From assembly GCA_021292105.1 (NCBI GenBank), contig CM037869.1, forward strand, positions 42,911,490 through 42,975,489: a stretch of 64,000 nucleotides of DNA, written 5' to 3'. The DNA is from Anadara kagoshimensis. Lineage: Eukaryota; Mollusca; Bivalvia; Arcoida; Arcidae. Made by a program: the position numbers and the translations under genes. Positions 1 through 14,700 of this stretch are shown piece by piece. Numbering within the stretch: the stretch's first letter is position 1; each line of letters starts with the position of its first letter. A model generated the notes under the pieces. The model saw only the letters and a program-made list of their open reading frames with translations. It was not told where the DNA came from and ran no database searches.

Positions 1-90
1 TAGATGGATTTACGGGGCGGCAAATATATCAAGGGCGATCCTGGACACAGTGACATCAACTTATCAACAATTCTGTGCTGATCTCATTTC
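1..90 (-). repeat. Penelope-like 3'-end fragment, cut by window edge
   Basis: It matches the end of the reverse-transcriptase frame of the family (reverse strand: TTGATG-TC-TGTGTCCAGGAT, then ATATTTG). The tail itself lies outside the window or is lost. Confidence 0.6.
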
Positions 91-127
91 AAATTTGTAA
101 AATATTTGAATTTTCACAGTTTTGATC

Positions 128-176
128 GAAGCATAACTGTTGAGAAATTTTATTACAATACGGCCGTCTAGTGCTG
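128..176 (+). ncRNA. Degenerate hammerhead-ribozyme repeat, copy a
   Basis: It is aligned with five other copies. Stem III (ACGGCCGT), the GTC cleavage triplet and TAGTGCT are intact. The core CTGATGA reads CTGTTGA and the GAA is altered, so activity is not expected. The flank (TTTTGAT upstream, ATTGAAAC downstream) is shared with the family. Confidence 0.55.
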
Positions 177-482
177 CAAGATTGAAACAGGTTTAGTAAT
201 AATGTAAATAGGTTCAAATTTTCGAGGTTTAATGATTTTAGATCTTTTGCGGAGTTTAATTTTCGCGGAGTTGTAATACTGACTTTCAGATCGAGAATAT
301 GCATCATTTTGCGTGTGGTTCAAATTTTAATTGAAAATAGTCGACTTTGAAATAAAAGAAATATGTACATCACGAACATAGATATTCTCACAACAATTAG
401 GTATATATCATCTGAACCCTAAACTAAGAGAGTGTACTAGTCCATTTGTTACCAACCATTAGTAAAAAGAATAAATACGAAC

Positions 483-608
483 TTTTATTGCAAGACTTTC
501 CATCTGTCAAAAGATCAAAACCATCAAAACAGGAACACATATAACTCCCATCATTGTTCTCACATTTCTGTTCACAACCATCAATCTTCTTGGTACATTC
601 ATCTACAT
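483..608 (-). CDS. Exon 37: calcium-binding EGF domain
   Basis: It encodes 41 complete codons beginning D-V-D-E-C with six cysteines (EC, GC, KC, MC, SC, SC), the calcium-binding EGF pattern. It is entered in phase 1 from exon 36. The donor is a non-typical GTTCGT, so the 3' edge is slightly less certain. No stop codon is met, so the gene continues below position 1. Confidence 0.8.
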
Positions 609-3600
609 CTAATCATTAAAAATACAAAATGTTAAAGCAGAAAATTAACATGAAATGCGACATGAAACTTATACCTTTACAATTGAATAACGTCTGTATA
701 GCTCAACTATAGTAACGAAATGTTATTTTCTTTAGTTGTAATTGTTGGAAAATTTTCTTACGAAAATCCGTACGTGAAAAAGTTCCATCGTTTTCTTATC
801 ACCGCTAACTAATTTTCTTAGAAAAATCAAGTTGATACCACCATTCTAGAACAGTCTGCCACGATATAGGCAAAACAAATCTTGATTTGTATTTAAAACA
901 CCACTACAAGTGATACCGTTGTAATATGGTAATCCTTATATATCGTTAAAACAATTTATTGTTATTTAAGAATACTTAATACTTAGGAACACCTGTATAT
1001 GCATCGTTTAAATTCAGTTGCTATAAAATATGTATATATTTTCTCAATTACTTTATAGAGACGTCTTGTCTCATCCTACTTTTTGGAAATATATGGACTT
1101 ATTCATAAATTAATCTGTATTTTATTTCTAACTAACTACTCAATAAGTCTAAAGTTGTAATAAATGTTAAATGTTGTAAAAAATTAAGACATACCCACAC
1201 ATTCACTGCCATTAACCAGGTTGTATCCACTCATACATGCGCAATAATAACTTCCTACCGTATTGGAACAATTCTGACTACATCCGTGATTTGATTCCGA
1301 GCATTCATCGATATCTAAAATAATAATGTTTAATGATTAAAGTAAGTTAGCGTCAGTCTAAGGTATGTCATTTTTGGGAAGTTGACATTAACAACAAACG
1401 ACTGAGTCCTTGTCCAAATAAAATGCAACTTGCAAATTAGTAACTTTGAAAACTTGCAAATTAAGTTACACACGTGAACCTTTACTATGGAAGAAAGGCC
1501 GGGTCCTTCGGAAGGGTAAGCTCTTCCTTGTTTATTAACTAACTACACCTGTCACGCGTGCTATCAAAATTGAGAATGTAAGGAATATCATTAGGAAATA
1601 ATGGTAAATGTTTCTGTAAGAATTTCTCAGTAGTTGGACTGTACATTCCTCTCTGTATTGGAATGTTAAAAAATATTGAGCTTAACCTAAAGAATATGTG
1701 TTTTACATACCGTGTGACAAAAGGTTTCTTTGCGTTGAATAAAAGAAAAAAACAAATCGATAACATTATACACCATTTAAAAGCTTCTTATTGTTAAGTT
1801 TGAGGATATAATTTAAATTTTTCAATTAAACTAAACGGTCTACTCTATATATCCCTACTGAAGGTTCTACTCATATCTTTTCAGGCATATAATGAAAAGA
1901 AAATACAATTAATAATAGTGTCTTTACTGTTTGCATGTGGGTTACATAGGTTTATCCGGTAATTAATTTTTATTTCTTGGACTATGTTGGTCTTTTGGGT
2001 TTCTTTTCAACATCTTTGAAAACAGTTTTGGTTTCATAATTTTAGTCCAAGCACTATTGATGAGGAATTGTATTCCGAAACGGCCGTCATGTGCTGGAAA
2101 ATTGACCCTTGTAAAATAGGTGATCTTAAAGATAACTTTTTGTTTAGTTAGGAAACTTAGGTTTTAATGAATTCAATTATCATATTTGATGGTAAATATT
2201 TATGACTGCAGTGGTTTAAATAAATAAAAAATAAAAATGCAACTAAGTTTTAAAATGTCTTCAATTTCATTAAAGATGAAACGCATTATTCGAGTTTAAC
2301 TGGTGGCTAACGATAACGTTCCACATGTTTTACAATATATAAAAATCAATATGTCCATCAGTCTGACCGGTTTGCTTGTCTTAAATTCTCAAAATTGTTC
2401 CATTACGCCAAATTCGATTTATGGATTTTTATTAAATAAGTTACGAATATTTATGAACATGAAATAACATATCCCAATACCAACTTCATTTGTATATGCC
2501 AAAGTTCGAGGTCACGCGATCTCAACAATCAATTAGGTATATCTTGAGACGGGGTCATTTGACTGTAGATTCATTACCATGAATAATGAACTTATACTGA
2601 CCATCACACTTTTGTCCGTTTTCGACATAACCTTCTCCACAAGACGAACAATTGAAACCCCGTCCTAAGGCTATTTCCTCGTCTGGTGATAAGTCGGTAC
2701 AGGTTCTATTATTAGAACACGGAAAACCTGCACAACCGTCTACTTCATCACTACAAAAATCTCCTGTAAGAATAGAAGTTAGTTCTCAATCATTTTAATA
2801 TTTAGCGACTCGCTTTTATCCTGCTAGAAATACTAGTATTGTTTTATAATTTGATATATATTATTAATACTATCAAACACAAAAATACCAAGTATGTCGA
2901 ATACTAATATATTGTCAAGGAGTCTACGTATTTTCAAGACTAGAGTAGAATAGTTAGTATGAAAATAATTTTCTTTTTTTTTAAATGTCCATGTAATATT
3001 CACATTGTCTGCACAATAAATGGAATAACTGGGATATTCAAATTTATATACAGTATACAACTATAAAATCTATTTCAGATTTTCTTTTTTTCTTGTACTG
3101 TGTCTTGCTTGTTGTGGTTAGATTGTCCACTGCACTTTTACATGTGGATTCAGTCACAAATGTCTTTGCTCTATTTCAAATTACAAACATTGCAAGAACA
3201 AACGCGAAACAAAACAAAAGAAAAAGCAAGACACAAAACATAATCCCATTATTGAACATTGATTGTCATCCGCCTTACATGAAATAGAAACTTAATTTAT
3301 CCGTTTGCGGACAGCCTTCAACTGCTTCCCTTATTTTAGAAACAGTCAAAAATATTTTGTTAAAAAACTACCTGTCCATCCAACACTACAGTTACAAACA
3401 GCATACTTGTAGTAAGATGTATTTGAATCTCTTGTATCATCAAACAAACAATCCCCATGTCCACTACAGTTGTTACATACAACTACAATGACATCGAGGG
3501 CAGGAGCAGCAGCACCGCTGTCATCAATAGCAGTTATACTGAAATAAATTATTATAAGATACATTAACAATACCATACTATTGCTTAATACGGAATAAAA

Positions 3601-6600
3601 ATCAATTACATAGCTAGAAAAACTGTGGGCCACAAGCTCACAAAAAATACCCCCGCTCCCCATATTAAAAAATCCATCGGATCAAATTTTTAAATAGGAG
3701 GTGCACATCTACATTATATCACAAAAAGTGTGTGAAAGTTTCATGAAAATCAATTGAAGGGTTTAGGAGGAGTTGCGAATAAGAGATGGGTACTCTAAGG
3801 TGTAACGGAAGGACGGACAGACAACCCTATCACTATAATTCCTCCCCCACTTTTTAACTGTACTTCAAGCAGCACTTTAATGCAGGATTTTGTTATATGA
3901 TTGCTTAGTGTTTTCCATTTCCTTTCTTTTAACTCTCAATTTTAATTACACATGTGGTGGTTGTAGCTAGCTTAACAGGAGAACTCAGCGTCATTTCGCG
4001 CTGGTAAAAGTCTACATGTTTATCCTCACTTTTCAGCTTCAAAAGTTTTAACTTTGTTTTGGAATTGTAGTTTGAACATGAATTAATGTATCTCTATTTG
4101 ATTGGTCAATTCCAGTTATATATAAAGCGGTATTCAATGGAAAATGTCTCGAATAGTTGACTATAAACAGTTAACCAGAGCTTTGGCCTACCAGTTTTCG
4201 ACCAAAACTAGAATGAGAGAAAGGAACTATCCTGAAATTCTGACATCATATTTATGAAATAATTCAGACGATAACAGGTACTGTAGTTCTTTGCACAAAA
4301 AAAGTTTTACATCGTGTAACATGTACTTTTGTTTCTAATTTAGGTATAATGTGGACGAATCTCTATTTATAAAGGCGTTTTTAAATATAAAAATTATACC
4401 ACAAAACAACTTAATGCAAACTAGAATAAAGTCAGTAAATAAAACTTAAATATACTAATGCATGTCCGAATCAAAATCCAGAAGCAAAGTAAACACTTTG
4501 AAACTAAAATGTAAGGTTAGACACATGAACTTCCACCGGAGAAGTGAGGCGGTGCTCTGGTTAGCTAGCTACTCCCGCCACGTGTGTAATCAAAATTGAG
4601 TGAAAGGAACATTGAACAATGGGACGTCAAATGTATCCTGGGCAATCCTGGACACTTATCAACAATATTGTGATGGCGGTCATAAAACTTTTTGAGGACG
4701 TTGATAAGCCTAGGCTTGCAATATCAGAGACAGCAAATGCATAAAAAGCAATAACCAACAAACAATGACATACAAAGACATTAGAAACATTACTTATTAC
4801 ATTAATAATTACGAAAAGGGAACAATTCTTATAGCAAAATGGTGTACACTTTTACGATCTAAGCAATTTCTTGTCATTTTCATTTTTATGTTATGATGAT
4901 ATTTATGAAAAAACCGTTCTATTACCTAATTTTGACAGGAGTCATATCCTGAGGTGTCCACTGGTATTCATTTCTGTCTGTTACTAATGTTAAACTGTTA
5001 TTGCTAGGTCCAGATATAACTTTATATGTAAAGTTACCATCATCACTACCGTTGACAAAAATGCTCACAGTTTGCCCAATAACCGCGTGGACAGTTTGAG
5101 TTCCCGTGATTTCTGGGATTTGATTTGCTGTGTAATAAAATATATTTTCGAAAAACATTGTCTAAATCAAGTGGACACATGGTAATGATAATTCCCCTTT
5201 ACTTAATTTAGACAATAATCTTTTATTTTACTTTTGGTTGTTTGTTGTTTCTCTTAATATTAAATGTAATTATGTACATATTTCAATCATTTTAAATCAT
5301 ATATGATGGGACAAACTGTGCTATATATCTCCCTTAAAACATATTCCCTTTTCAAACGATTTGCTTTAGCAAACTCTCCTTTGGTTCATGATAAGTATTG
5401 AATTATTTAAATGTTGCCTTGGATTGACATTAAAACTTTCAGGATAATGACGTTTTTCTTTTGCTTTGAAAATCCAAAATTTTATTTAAAAAGATTACTT
5501 AAAAAAAATTGGTGTTAAATACTCTCTTAAATGATCTTACATTTACATTTGTGACAGGTATTTACATTTAAAATTAAAACATCTACCTGCTTCTTTTATT
5601 GTTTCGGTAGAAGTTTTATCAACTTGTCCCGAAGACAGACCAACCGCTTTGTCCTTCGTCAGCAGATAGTCAAAGATACAGGCAGTTGATGCCTGATCAC
5701 CACCACAAATTTCTTTCGCTTTTTGTACGTCTTTATCAGGAAACTCATCGATGAATAAAGGAACGAATTCAGGATGTGAGTAATCCTCTGCCGATGTTCC
5801 ATTTGAGTAGTTAAATAGAGATGTTGATTCATTTATTGCCCCTTGAATGTAAACAAAACATAACCGCACGTGAATCCATAATGGATTAAAATGTTCATTT
5901 TTAATCAAATTGAAAATGTATAAGCTGCAGTTCTATAATCAAACACTTTGAAACCTTAACTTTTATCATACGTTCAAATGATTTAAAAGAAAAACAACGA
6001 GTATGCAACTGTCTCAGAATACTAGTTCGGTGCGTGTAAAAAGATAATTAACCATAGATCCAACAAGGTAATTCTATCCAGAGATACATATTTCCATTTA
6101 CAAGTATGTTATATTTATTATTAGAGTTGGTATAACAGTAGTAGCAAACTAACCAATGATGTCAATTAGTAACCTTCCGTAATACATCTATATTGTTACA
6201 TATCATATAACGTATTTTGATATTTATTTTTATTTAAAACATTCATATGTGCTGCTTATATGTAAATGCCTAAACCAATTTTTCTTGTAATAAACACAAA
6301 AGTTGTAAAACAATCTTCTTTTCACTGTTAAATTATGTTTTTATAATAAAGTTTTTACACATTAAATATGTTAAAAAAGTCTTGTGAATAAATGTATTTG
6401 TGTATTGTTTTCTTACAATGAACTCCGAAGTTGTAAAATATCTTCTTTTCAGTGTTAGTATCGTTGTTACTCAGCATGGTTCCGTTTGGGAGAATAAAGT
6501 CATTATCTTTGTTTCCGTCAAAATTACCAACAAGCCCATAAGTACTGCCTTGGAATTCATTTGGAACAGTCAAAGAGAACGTTAGCATTCTGATACCAAG

Positions 6601-9600
6601 TGTCACATTAAGTTGTAAACCTAAAATATAATAAAGAAGCTTGCAACAGATACAAACTTATCAACAAGAGTTCTAAGGGCTTTAATGATCACCTGAGAAT
6701 CTGCTATATTTCATACAGAAGTTCAACGTCAATTACATTGACTACATGGACACAAATACTTGCAATTTACCTGAATTGCTACCTTAAATCTAAAATATTT
6801 AAGGTCTAGTAAAAGTATATGTATAAAAATCCAGTATCCTATCAAAGCTTTATCGTCTCTTTCTTCAGAGATAAAGATTTTAAAAACAATTCACTGTTTT
6901 CCCCTTATTGGGCCCTAACAGGATATGAAATTATTTGTGTAAATCTGAAAGCCCTTCACCAAAGCATTAATTGTCAGTAAGATTTATCGTATTTGTCAGA
7001 ATTTTTTAGAGATGATTAAAAAGCAAAATGTTAACGGACGAAGGACGACGCACGGCAGACAACGGACGGTGAACCATTACTATAGCTCATCTGAGCTAAA
7101 ACAAGTTATTATTATAAAAAGAATAACATCTTAAAGTATATGAATAGTATTTACCTAATAACATTCCAAACAATTCTGATCCAGAATTTATTTCATTGAT
7201 GTATCCTTTAGAAAAAGATTTAAAGCGTTTTAAAACCAAATTAGAACAAAGAAATAAAATATTGAGCATTATTTAAATAAGTAATTTTTTATTTGATTCT
7301 TTATGCTTTAGGAGCTAGATAATCATTTTACCAGTTGCGCCGAAAATAACCACAAGTGTTGAGTTGTGTCTGGACATTGAAATGTCTGTATGGAATACAA
7401 TAAAGTTGTCTTCATCTCGAAATCTTGAGGTGTACTCGTAGCCATTTGCAAATATAGCAATATCTGAAAAAAACATTGAAATCGAATGAATTCGAATTAT
7501 ACAAATCATACAGTAAATACATTTAGGTTGAATAGTGTAAAATGCATTTAATAATTCTTGTGGATGCTTGAGAATAAACACTATACACTGTTACCTAATG
7601 GTTATGGTCCATCAAATTATTTTTAAACAATGATAAAGTTCTGTTTTTTATTGTTTTATTTTTTCCTTTAGTTAAACTATTTTATATTGACGCACAATAT
7701 ATATTTTGTGTAGATTACATAGTTTTTATATATAGAAATTCAATAGGAAAGTGTGTTTTGTTTTAATCTATTAAATAAATCAAACATGATTGAAAAAATC
7801 TTATGATGTTTAATTTTTTAGGACAATTTTGTTCAATGATACTGAAGCACAACACACATTTTGCAAATTCAGACTTTTTATGTTGAAATTCAATATATAA
7901 CAATGTAAGGCTTTCCTCCATTAAGGCATTCCAAACAAGCTTCAGTCATCATTTACTTACGTTTTCTGTCTTCAGTCAATTCTACTTGAAGTGTTGCGTT
8001 GTTTTCCTTTGCAGCAAACGCGCTGAATATAGTTGCGTTACTGTAAGTTTCATTTTCACTTATTATAAGATCTGTCCTAGCTTGAAGTCCAAATGTAACA
8101 TTTTCGTTCTGAAATCCTAGAAGTTGGTATTCCCCAAAACCGTTGAATGTATATTGCAGTCCATCAAGTGTTTCTATATGAGGATCACCCCAAAACCATC
8201 CTACAAAATAAACAAAATGTCTGCTAATGACAAATAAAAAAAATTATCATTTAGCCCTAGTTAAATAAATGTGGAAAATTCTGTAAAAAAAGTGGAACAT
8301 TAAATTTGTAAAATGTATTTCAAAGTCATAATTTTATGCGACTGCAAATATAAATAGTTGTAAATAGTTGTCAAAAATGTAATAAAGATATATACTTACG
8401 AAATGTGAAGGGAATTCTACCATAGCACCATCCAATAGGTCGCAAAGCATAATATAAACGACATAGGTTGGATCTATAACAGCAGTACTCTTTCGGTAAG
8501 GATTCTTCCGTTATGAATGATCGCGGTGAAAATATTGGGTGATGGAGATGAAATGATCCCGCTGATGGTGTAATCCGTATATAGTTACCATAGAAATCGT
8601 TATAACAACAAGTCTACAATAGAATGATCGTAAATGTCAGATTAGCAATGAACACAAAAGATAACATGGATGAAACACTGGGTGAATACACTTCTATTTC
8701 ATTTTAGAAACAAATATTTTTCTGAATAGACATTGAATTCGATTCATGAAATGGAGAAATTAATTATCGTGAACCATTTAAGAAATGACATTCTTTGATT
8801 TCTTTATCGATGCAAGTATGAATAACAATGGCCAGTCCAAATTGCATGACGGCGAAGCATACTTGCATCGAAAACAAAACAAAGAATGTCATTTCTTATA
8901 TTTACAATCCTCAATTTAAAAAAAACTAAATACGTAATACTTTGTATGCATTTTAAAACATGCCTCCACATCCACAGTCGGAAAAATAGAAGCGCCCACA
9001 ACCATTTCCGAATCACAATCCTGAAGCACAAACAATAAAAAAAAATAGTTCTTCCACTCGCCATAAGTTATATTTGTACTACTTCGAGAAAATCAAAATT
9101 TCATGTTAAATCACATGTTAATTGAAGGATAACATTCCTTATTGTAATTAACCGTAAATAGTTAATGTCAGAAGGTACTTAGTGATTGTAGTGTATTCAA
9201 CGCGGTGATTTGACGCAACAAGTTAATGACGTATTTACATGATGCCGCCAATTATTATCTATAGCGCTATGACATACAATTGCACAAAATGTTTCATAGA
9301 AGGAAAAACAACGACAATTGCAAATACATGTATATAGTGATGTAACTGGAAAGAGTTTTATATCGGTGTTCATCTAGTCATTATGGGAAATAATCTTGAC
9401 TTGAAACTGTGATTCCTCTACTTATCTATCGTAAACATTCAGTTTGGTATTGTAATGATATAAGAAATGATTTAAAGATGAACCAAAATATTTTCTGGTT
9501 TTCAAAATAACACTTTCGGTCATATTTTATATAATTTTAATTACTTAAGTTATCATCATATCAATAGTTTGGCAAGCCTTATACAGCCTCCAGGCAACTA

Positions 9601-11740
9601 ATTGATAACTTACTACCTGGTCATTACATAATATATGCACCTTGTCTAATTAACATGTACAGATGTTTGGTCAAAAGTTCAAACATGCTCTTCCCCTCTA
9701 TTATCTAGCAGAAGAGTATATAAGGCTTTCTTCAACACACACACAGACATACTTGGACACGCACCTGGACATCTACACACGGACACAGCAACAGATACTT
9801 TGCATTAACTTCGGAGGACACAAGACTCCAAATATGCTTCAGTTATCATTACAACACCAATTATGGTGCAAAATGGCTTCAGCATAGCGAAATGTAAAAA
9901 AAAAAATAAACAAGAGGCCCATGGGCCTGATACGCTCACCTGATAACTAATAGCTAGCTGATAGATTTAAAGACAACATAAATACTAAACCCCAATGACT
10001 TTTTTCTTTACATCATGATAACCATTGTATCAATACCTACAACATTCTTGTATACATGCCTATACAAAAAGTTAATAGTTTTTGAGATAATTAACCATTT
10101 CGGTATTGTTTCACATCTGTGACCTTGACCTATGAACCCATGACCTTTTTCTATACATCAAAATGATTGTTGTATCGATACTTACAACATTCTAATATAC
10201 ATGCCTATACAAAAAGTTTATAGTTTTCGAGATAATTAACCATTTTGGTATTGTTTCGCATCTGTGACCTTGACCTTTGAACCCATGACCTTTTTCTATA
10301 CATCAAAATGATTGTTGTATCAATACTTACAACATTCTAATATACATGCCTATACAAAAACTTTATAGTTTTTGAGATAATTAACCATTTCGGTATTGTT
10401 TCACATCTTTAACCTTGACCTTTGAACCCATGACCTTTTTCTATACATCAAAATGATTGTTGTATCAATACCTACAACATTCTAATATACATGTCTATAC
10501 AAAAAGTTTATAGTTTTCGAGATAATTAACCATTTCGGTATTGTTTCACATCTGCGACCTTGACCTTTGAATCCATGACCTTTTTCTATACATCAAAATG
10601 ATCGTTGTATCAATACTTACAACATTCTTATATACATGCCTATACAAAAAAATTATAACTTTTGAGATAATTAACCATTTCGGTATTGTTTCGCATCTGT
10701 GACCTTGACCTTTGAACCCATGACCTTTTTCTATACATCAAAATGATCGTTGTATCAATACCTACAACATTCTAATATAAATGCCTATACAAAAAGTTTA
10801 TAGTTTTCGAGATAATTAACCATTTCGGTATTGTTTCGCATCTGTGACCTTGACCTTTGAACCCATGACCTTTTCTATACATCAAAATGATCGTTGTATC
10901 AATACCTACAACATTCTAATATACATGCCTATACAAAAAGTTGATAGTTTTCGAGATAATTAGCCATTTCGGTATTGTTTCGCATCTGTGACCTTGACCT
11001 TTGAACCCATGACTTTTTTCTATACATCAAAATGATCGTTGTATCAATACCTACAACATTCTAATATACATGCCTATACAAAAAGTTTATAGTTTTTGAG
11101 ATAATTAACCATTTCGGTATTGTTTCGCATCTGTGACCTTGACCTTTGAACCCATGACCTTTTTCTATACATCAAAATGATCGTTGTATCAATACCTACA
11201 ACATTCTAATATACATACCTATACAAAAAGTTTATAGTTTTCGAGATAATAATTATAATCAGAGGTAAAAAAAATTAGGTCACGACCTTCACAATTAACC
11301 TTGACCTCATTTTGAAGATACTAACAAGAAGATGTCAAAACTGAAAACCCCATGTCATTATCTGGTCAAATAGTCAAGTTATAACAATTTGAAGCTATTT
11401 TACGATTTTTTCAAAATTAAACGCAAAAACGCGTAACCTATTTTTTGTCCGAATTTCACAAAATGAACAAACTATAGGCTTAAGACCCTAGAGAAGCCAA
11501 ATATCACATCAGATTTTTTCTCCAATCAATACTTTCGGAGGAGAAGATTTTTTAAGATTTTTGCACCCCTAGGTCACCTTGACCTAGTTATGGTAGCCAT
11601 GGCAACGCCACGAACAAATCTGAATTGCACCGACCCAGACATGCTTCTGACCAAGTCTCGTTGAAATCTGCCAAGTACTTTCAGAGGAGAAGTCGAAAAT
11701 GTGTGTTAACGACGCACGCACACACGCACACACGCACACA

Positions 11741-11776
<36 letters not shown>

Positions 11777-14700
11777 CATACACACGCTGCACCATGCCAT
11801 AAGCTCACATGACCTTTGGTCAGGTGAGCTAAAAAACCATTAGTATTTTGAATGATTTATGTAAATCGATTTGTAAAAATTTACCCTTGTTGATGGCAAT
11901 AGACGACTGGCAAATAGCGCATAACAAGAAACACCATTTTGATTTAATTTTATTTTCATCCATCTCCAATCAAATCGAATGCTTCTTAATGAACAAGGAC
12001 AGTTATATCTGGAACTGTACAGATGGTCAATATAAGATGTCTGGCTGCTGTATTTGTTGTACCATTGATAACAGAGTTGTCTGTAGTTTACTTTTTTGTA
12101 TCTGTCATCTGATAATTTGTATATATAGAAACCGTCTATGCCAACTACAACAAACAAAAATAGAATGTTTTTACATTCTATGGTACAACATGCGTGTAAC
12201 AAATTTGAATACTAAAAAACAGGAATGTAATTATTAATTAAAATTTTCCGAATATGCAAAATTTAACAAAGCGTAGTTGTGACATTATTAAAATTAACAT
12301 AAAAATGAGGGTGAAATTAACATGGAAGTATGAGACGTCAAATATATCTAGAGCAATGCTGAACACAGAGCCATCAAACTTATTAACAATACTGTGATGA
12401 CGGTCATACAACTTTTTGAGGGCCTTGATAAGCCTATGCTTGCATTATCAAAGTGTCAACAATTTATTTGCAAGCAGCCTGCTTCGATGTACAAAGTTCC
12501 CGCAGTGGGAACAAGCTCTACCAAAGGGTAATGAATCTTAGGACCTTGTCAGCTTTTCATCAATCATGATGCTTCAGATCATTGCTTTTAAATGATAATA
12601 TATAATAATTTTCACATTAAGAAAAAAGATCTTGTATCAGATATTAATATACAAAATAGGAGAGAAAAATGTGCAACCTAAACAAAACATTAACTTGGAA
12701 TAGACCACACAAACGTTGACACAGCAAAAGTAACCATAAAAGTAAAAGGCAAAGACATGTTTAAAATCTGACTCAGAAAGACTAGGATTTGGATATTTAT
12801 ATGGAATAAATAACATGATTTTAATATCATTCAAAATGATCCTTTAAAAGAGAGGTAAAACAACCCGATGTTCCTTGTCACGACAGGCGTGGCAAGTTAA
12901 AAACCCTGCCTGTATATTTTGCCTTCAATGAACTAAATTTTTGCCACTTCACCTTTAGCTGGTAACGTCTCGATGTAATGAAAATACTCTTGATTGGGGC
13001 AGTAAATTCTACTTATGCAATGAATTACTTAGACCTGTAACACTCACCATTTCCTCTGAGTGTGCCAATTTTAAATGCTTCATCATGGAAAGAGAACTCA
13101 TTTTGTTTATAATTATACAATCGGTATCCCATGGCTGCTTTGGTTCCCTGTCGTATCTTTGTACCCATGTATATATAATTAAACATGACGAAGGAGTCAG
13201 ATCCATCTGTCACCAAAACACATTGGAATGAAAGTCCCTAGAATAGAACAAGGAAATAAAATAGCGTTGTCCCAGCTGATAAGGCTTCCAACAACATTAT
13301 TCTCGTTTGTAAGAGATTCTACCTTGAATGTCTTATTAAGGAGCTTGGTTTAGATAGTATATCAAATAACCCTGCATATTCTAGAACTAATTTTACCAAA
13401 GATGAAGTTCTTTCCAACCATAGGGGAGTTCTCGAGTCTTTTGGTATCAATCTTAAAGAGGAAGATCTTGATCTTCCTTACTTGTATTGGATTCCTAAAC
13501 TTCATAAAAATCCATACAAGGAAAGATATATAGCAGGCTCATCTAAATGTACTACTAAATCATTATCGGTAACTCTAACACAAATTTTGACAATCGTCAA
13601 AGATGGTCTTCAGTCTTATTCAGAAAAAGTATATTCTACATCTGGAATCAACCAAATGTGGATTCTAAAAAATTCTAAAGAATTACTTGAACATCTTGCT
13701 TCTAATACTTTATCTCATGTAAAAAGTATAAAAACATTTGATTTTTCTACACTATACACCACAATCCCTCATTCTAAATTGAAAGAACGTCTTAAAGAAA
13801 TTATTCACTTGTCTTTCTTCTACAAAAACAGTAAGCCAAGATACAAATATCTGGTGCTGAACAGGGATTCTGGTTATTTTGTCAAGCATCATACGGATTC
13901 CAAACAAAAATATACTGAAGATACCATTAACAAAATGTTGGAGTTTTTGATAGATAACATATTTGTTGTGTTTGGTAATATAGTATTTCAGCAAACAATC
14001 GGTATACCAATGGGTACAAACTGTGCACCATTGCTTGCTGATTTGTTTCTTTATTCTTACGAAGCAGAATTTATGCAGAACCTTGTTAAATCTGGAGAGA
14101 AAACTGTCGCCAAATCATTCAACTCAACATACAGATACATAGATGACGTTCTGTCTCTAAACAATCCTAAATTTGGAGACTATGTAAATGTCATCTATCC
14201 TAGTGAGCTTGAAATAAAAGACACGACTGATTCCTCAAGTTCTGCTTCATATTTAGACTTATACCTGAATTATGACGCACAAGAAAGGCTACATTTGAAA
14301 CTTTATGACAAACGTGATGACTTCAATTTTTCTATTGTCAACTTTCCTTTTTTATGCAGCAATATACCTGCTTCTCCTGCTTATGGTGTATTTGTTTCCC
14401 AATTAATACGCTATGGTAGAGCTTGTTCCCACTACGGGGACTTTGTACAACGAAGTAGGCTGCTTGCAAATAAATTGTTGACTCAGGGATATTGCAAGCC
14501 TAGGCTTATCAAGGCCCTCAAAAAGTTTTATGGCCGTCATCACAGTATTGTTGATAAGTTTGATGTCTCTGTGTCCAGGATTGCCTTGGATATATTTGAC
14601 GTCTCATAGTTCCATGTTCCTTTCACACAATTTTGATTACACACGTGACGGGTGTAGCTAGCTAAACAGGAGGTGCTTACCCTTCCGGAGCACCCGGCCT

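Noticed and set aside
3346..3663. Longer reading through exon 34 starting MGSGGIF
   Set aside because: The upstream part runs into a dispersed repeat. The acceptor at 3539-3540 and the phase with exon 33 define the real exon start.
9660..9895. Possible LTR or promoter with a TATATAAGG box
   Set aside because: No second LTR, primer site or target duplication could be found, and the ACAC-rich stretch is simple sequence.
11848..12237. 129-codon plus-strand open frame
   Set aside because: It is the antisense shadow of the AMOP exon at 11885-12108, which has domain motifs, splice sites and correct phase.
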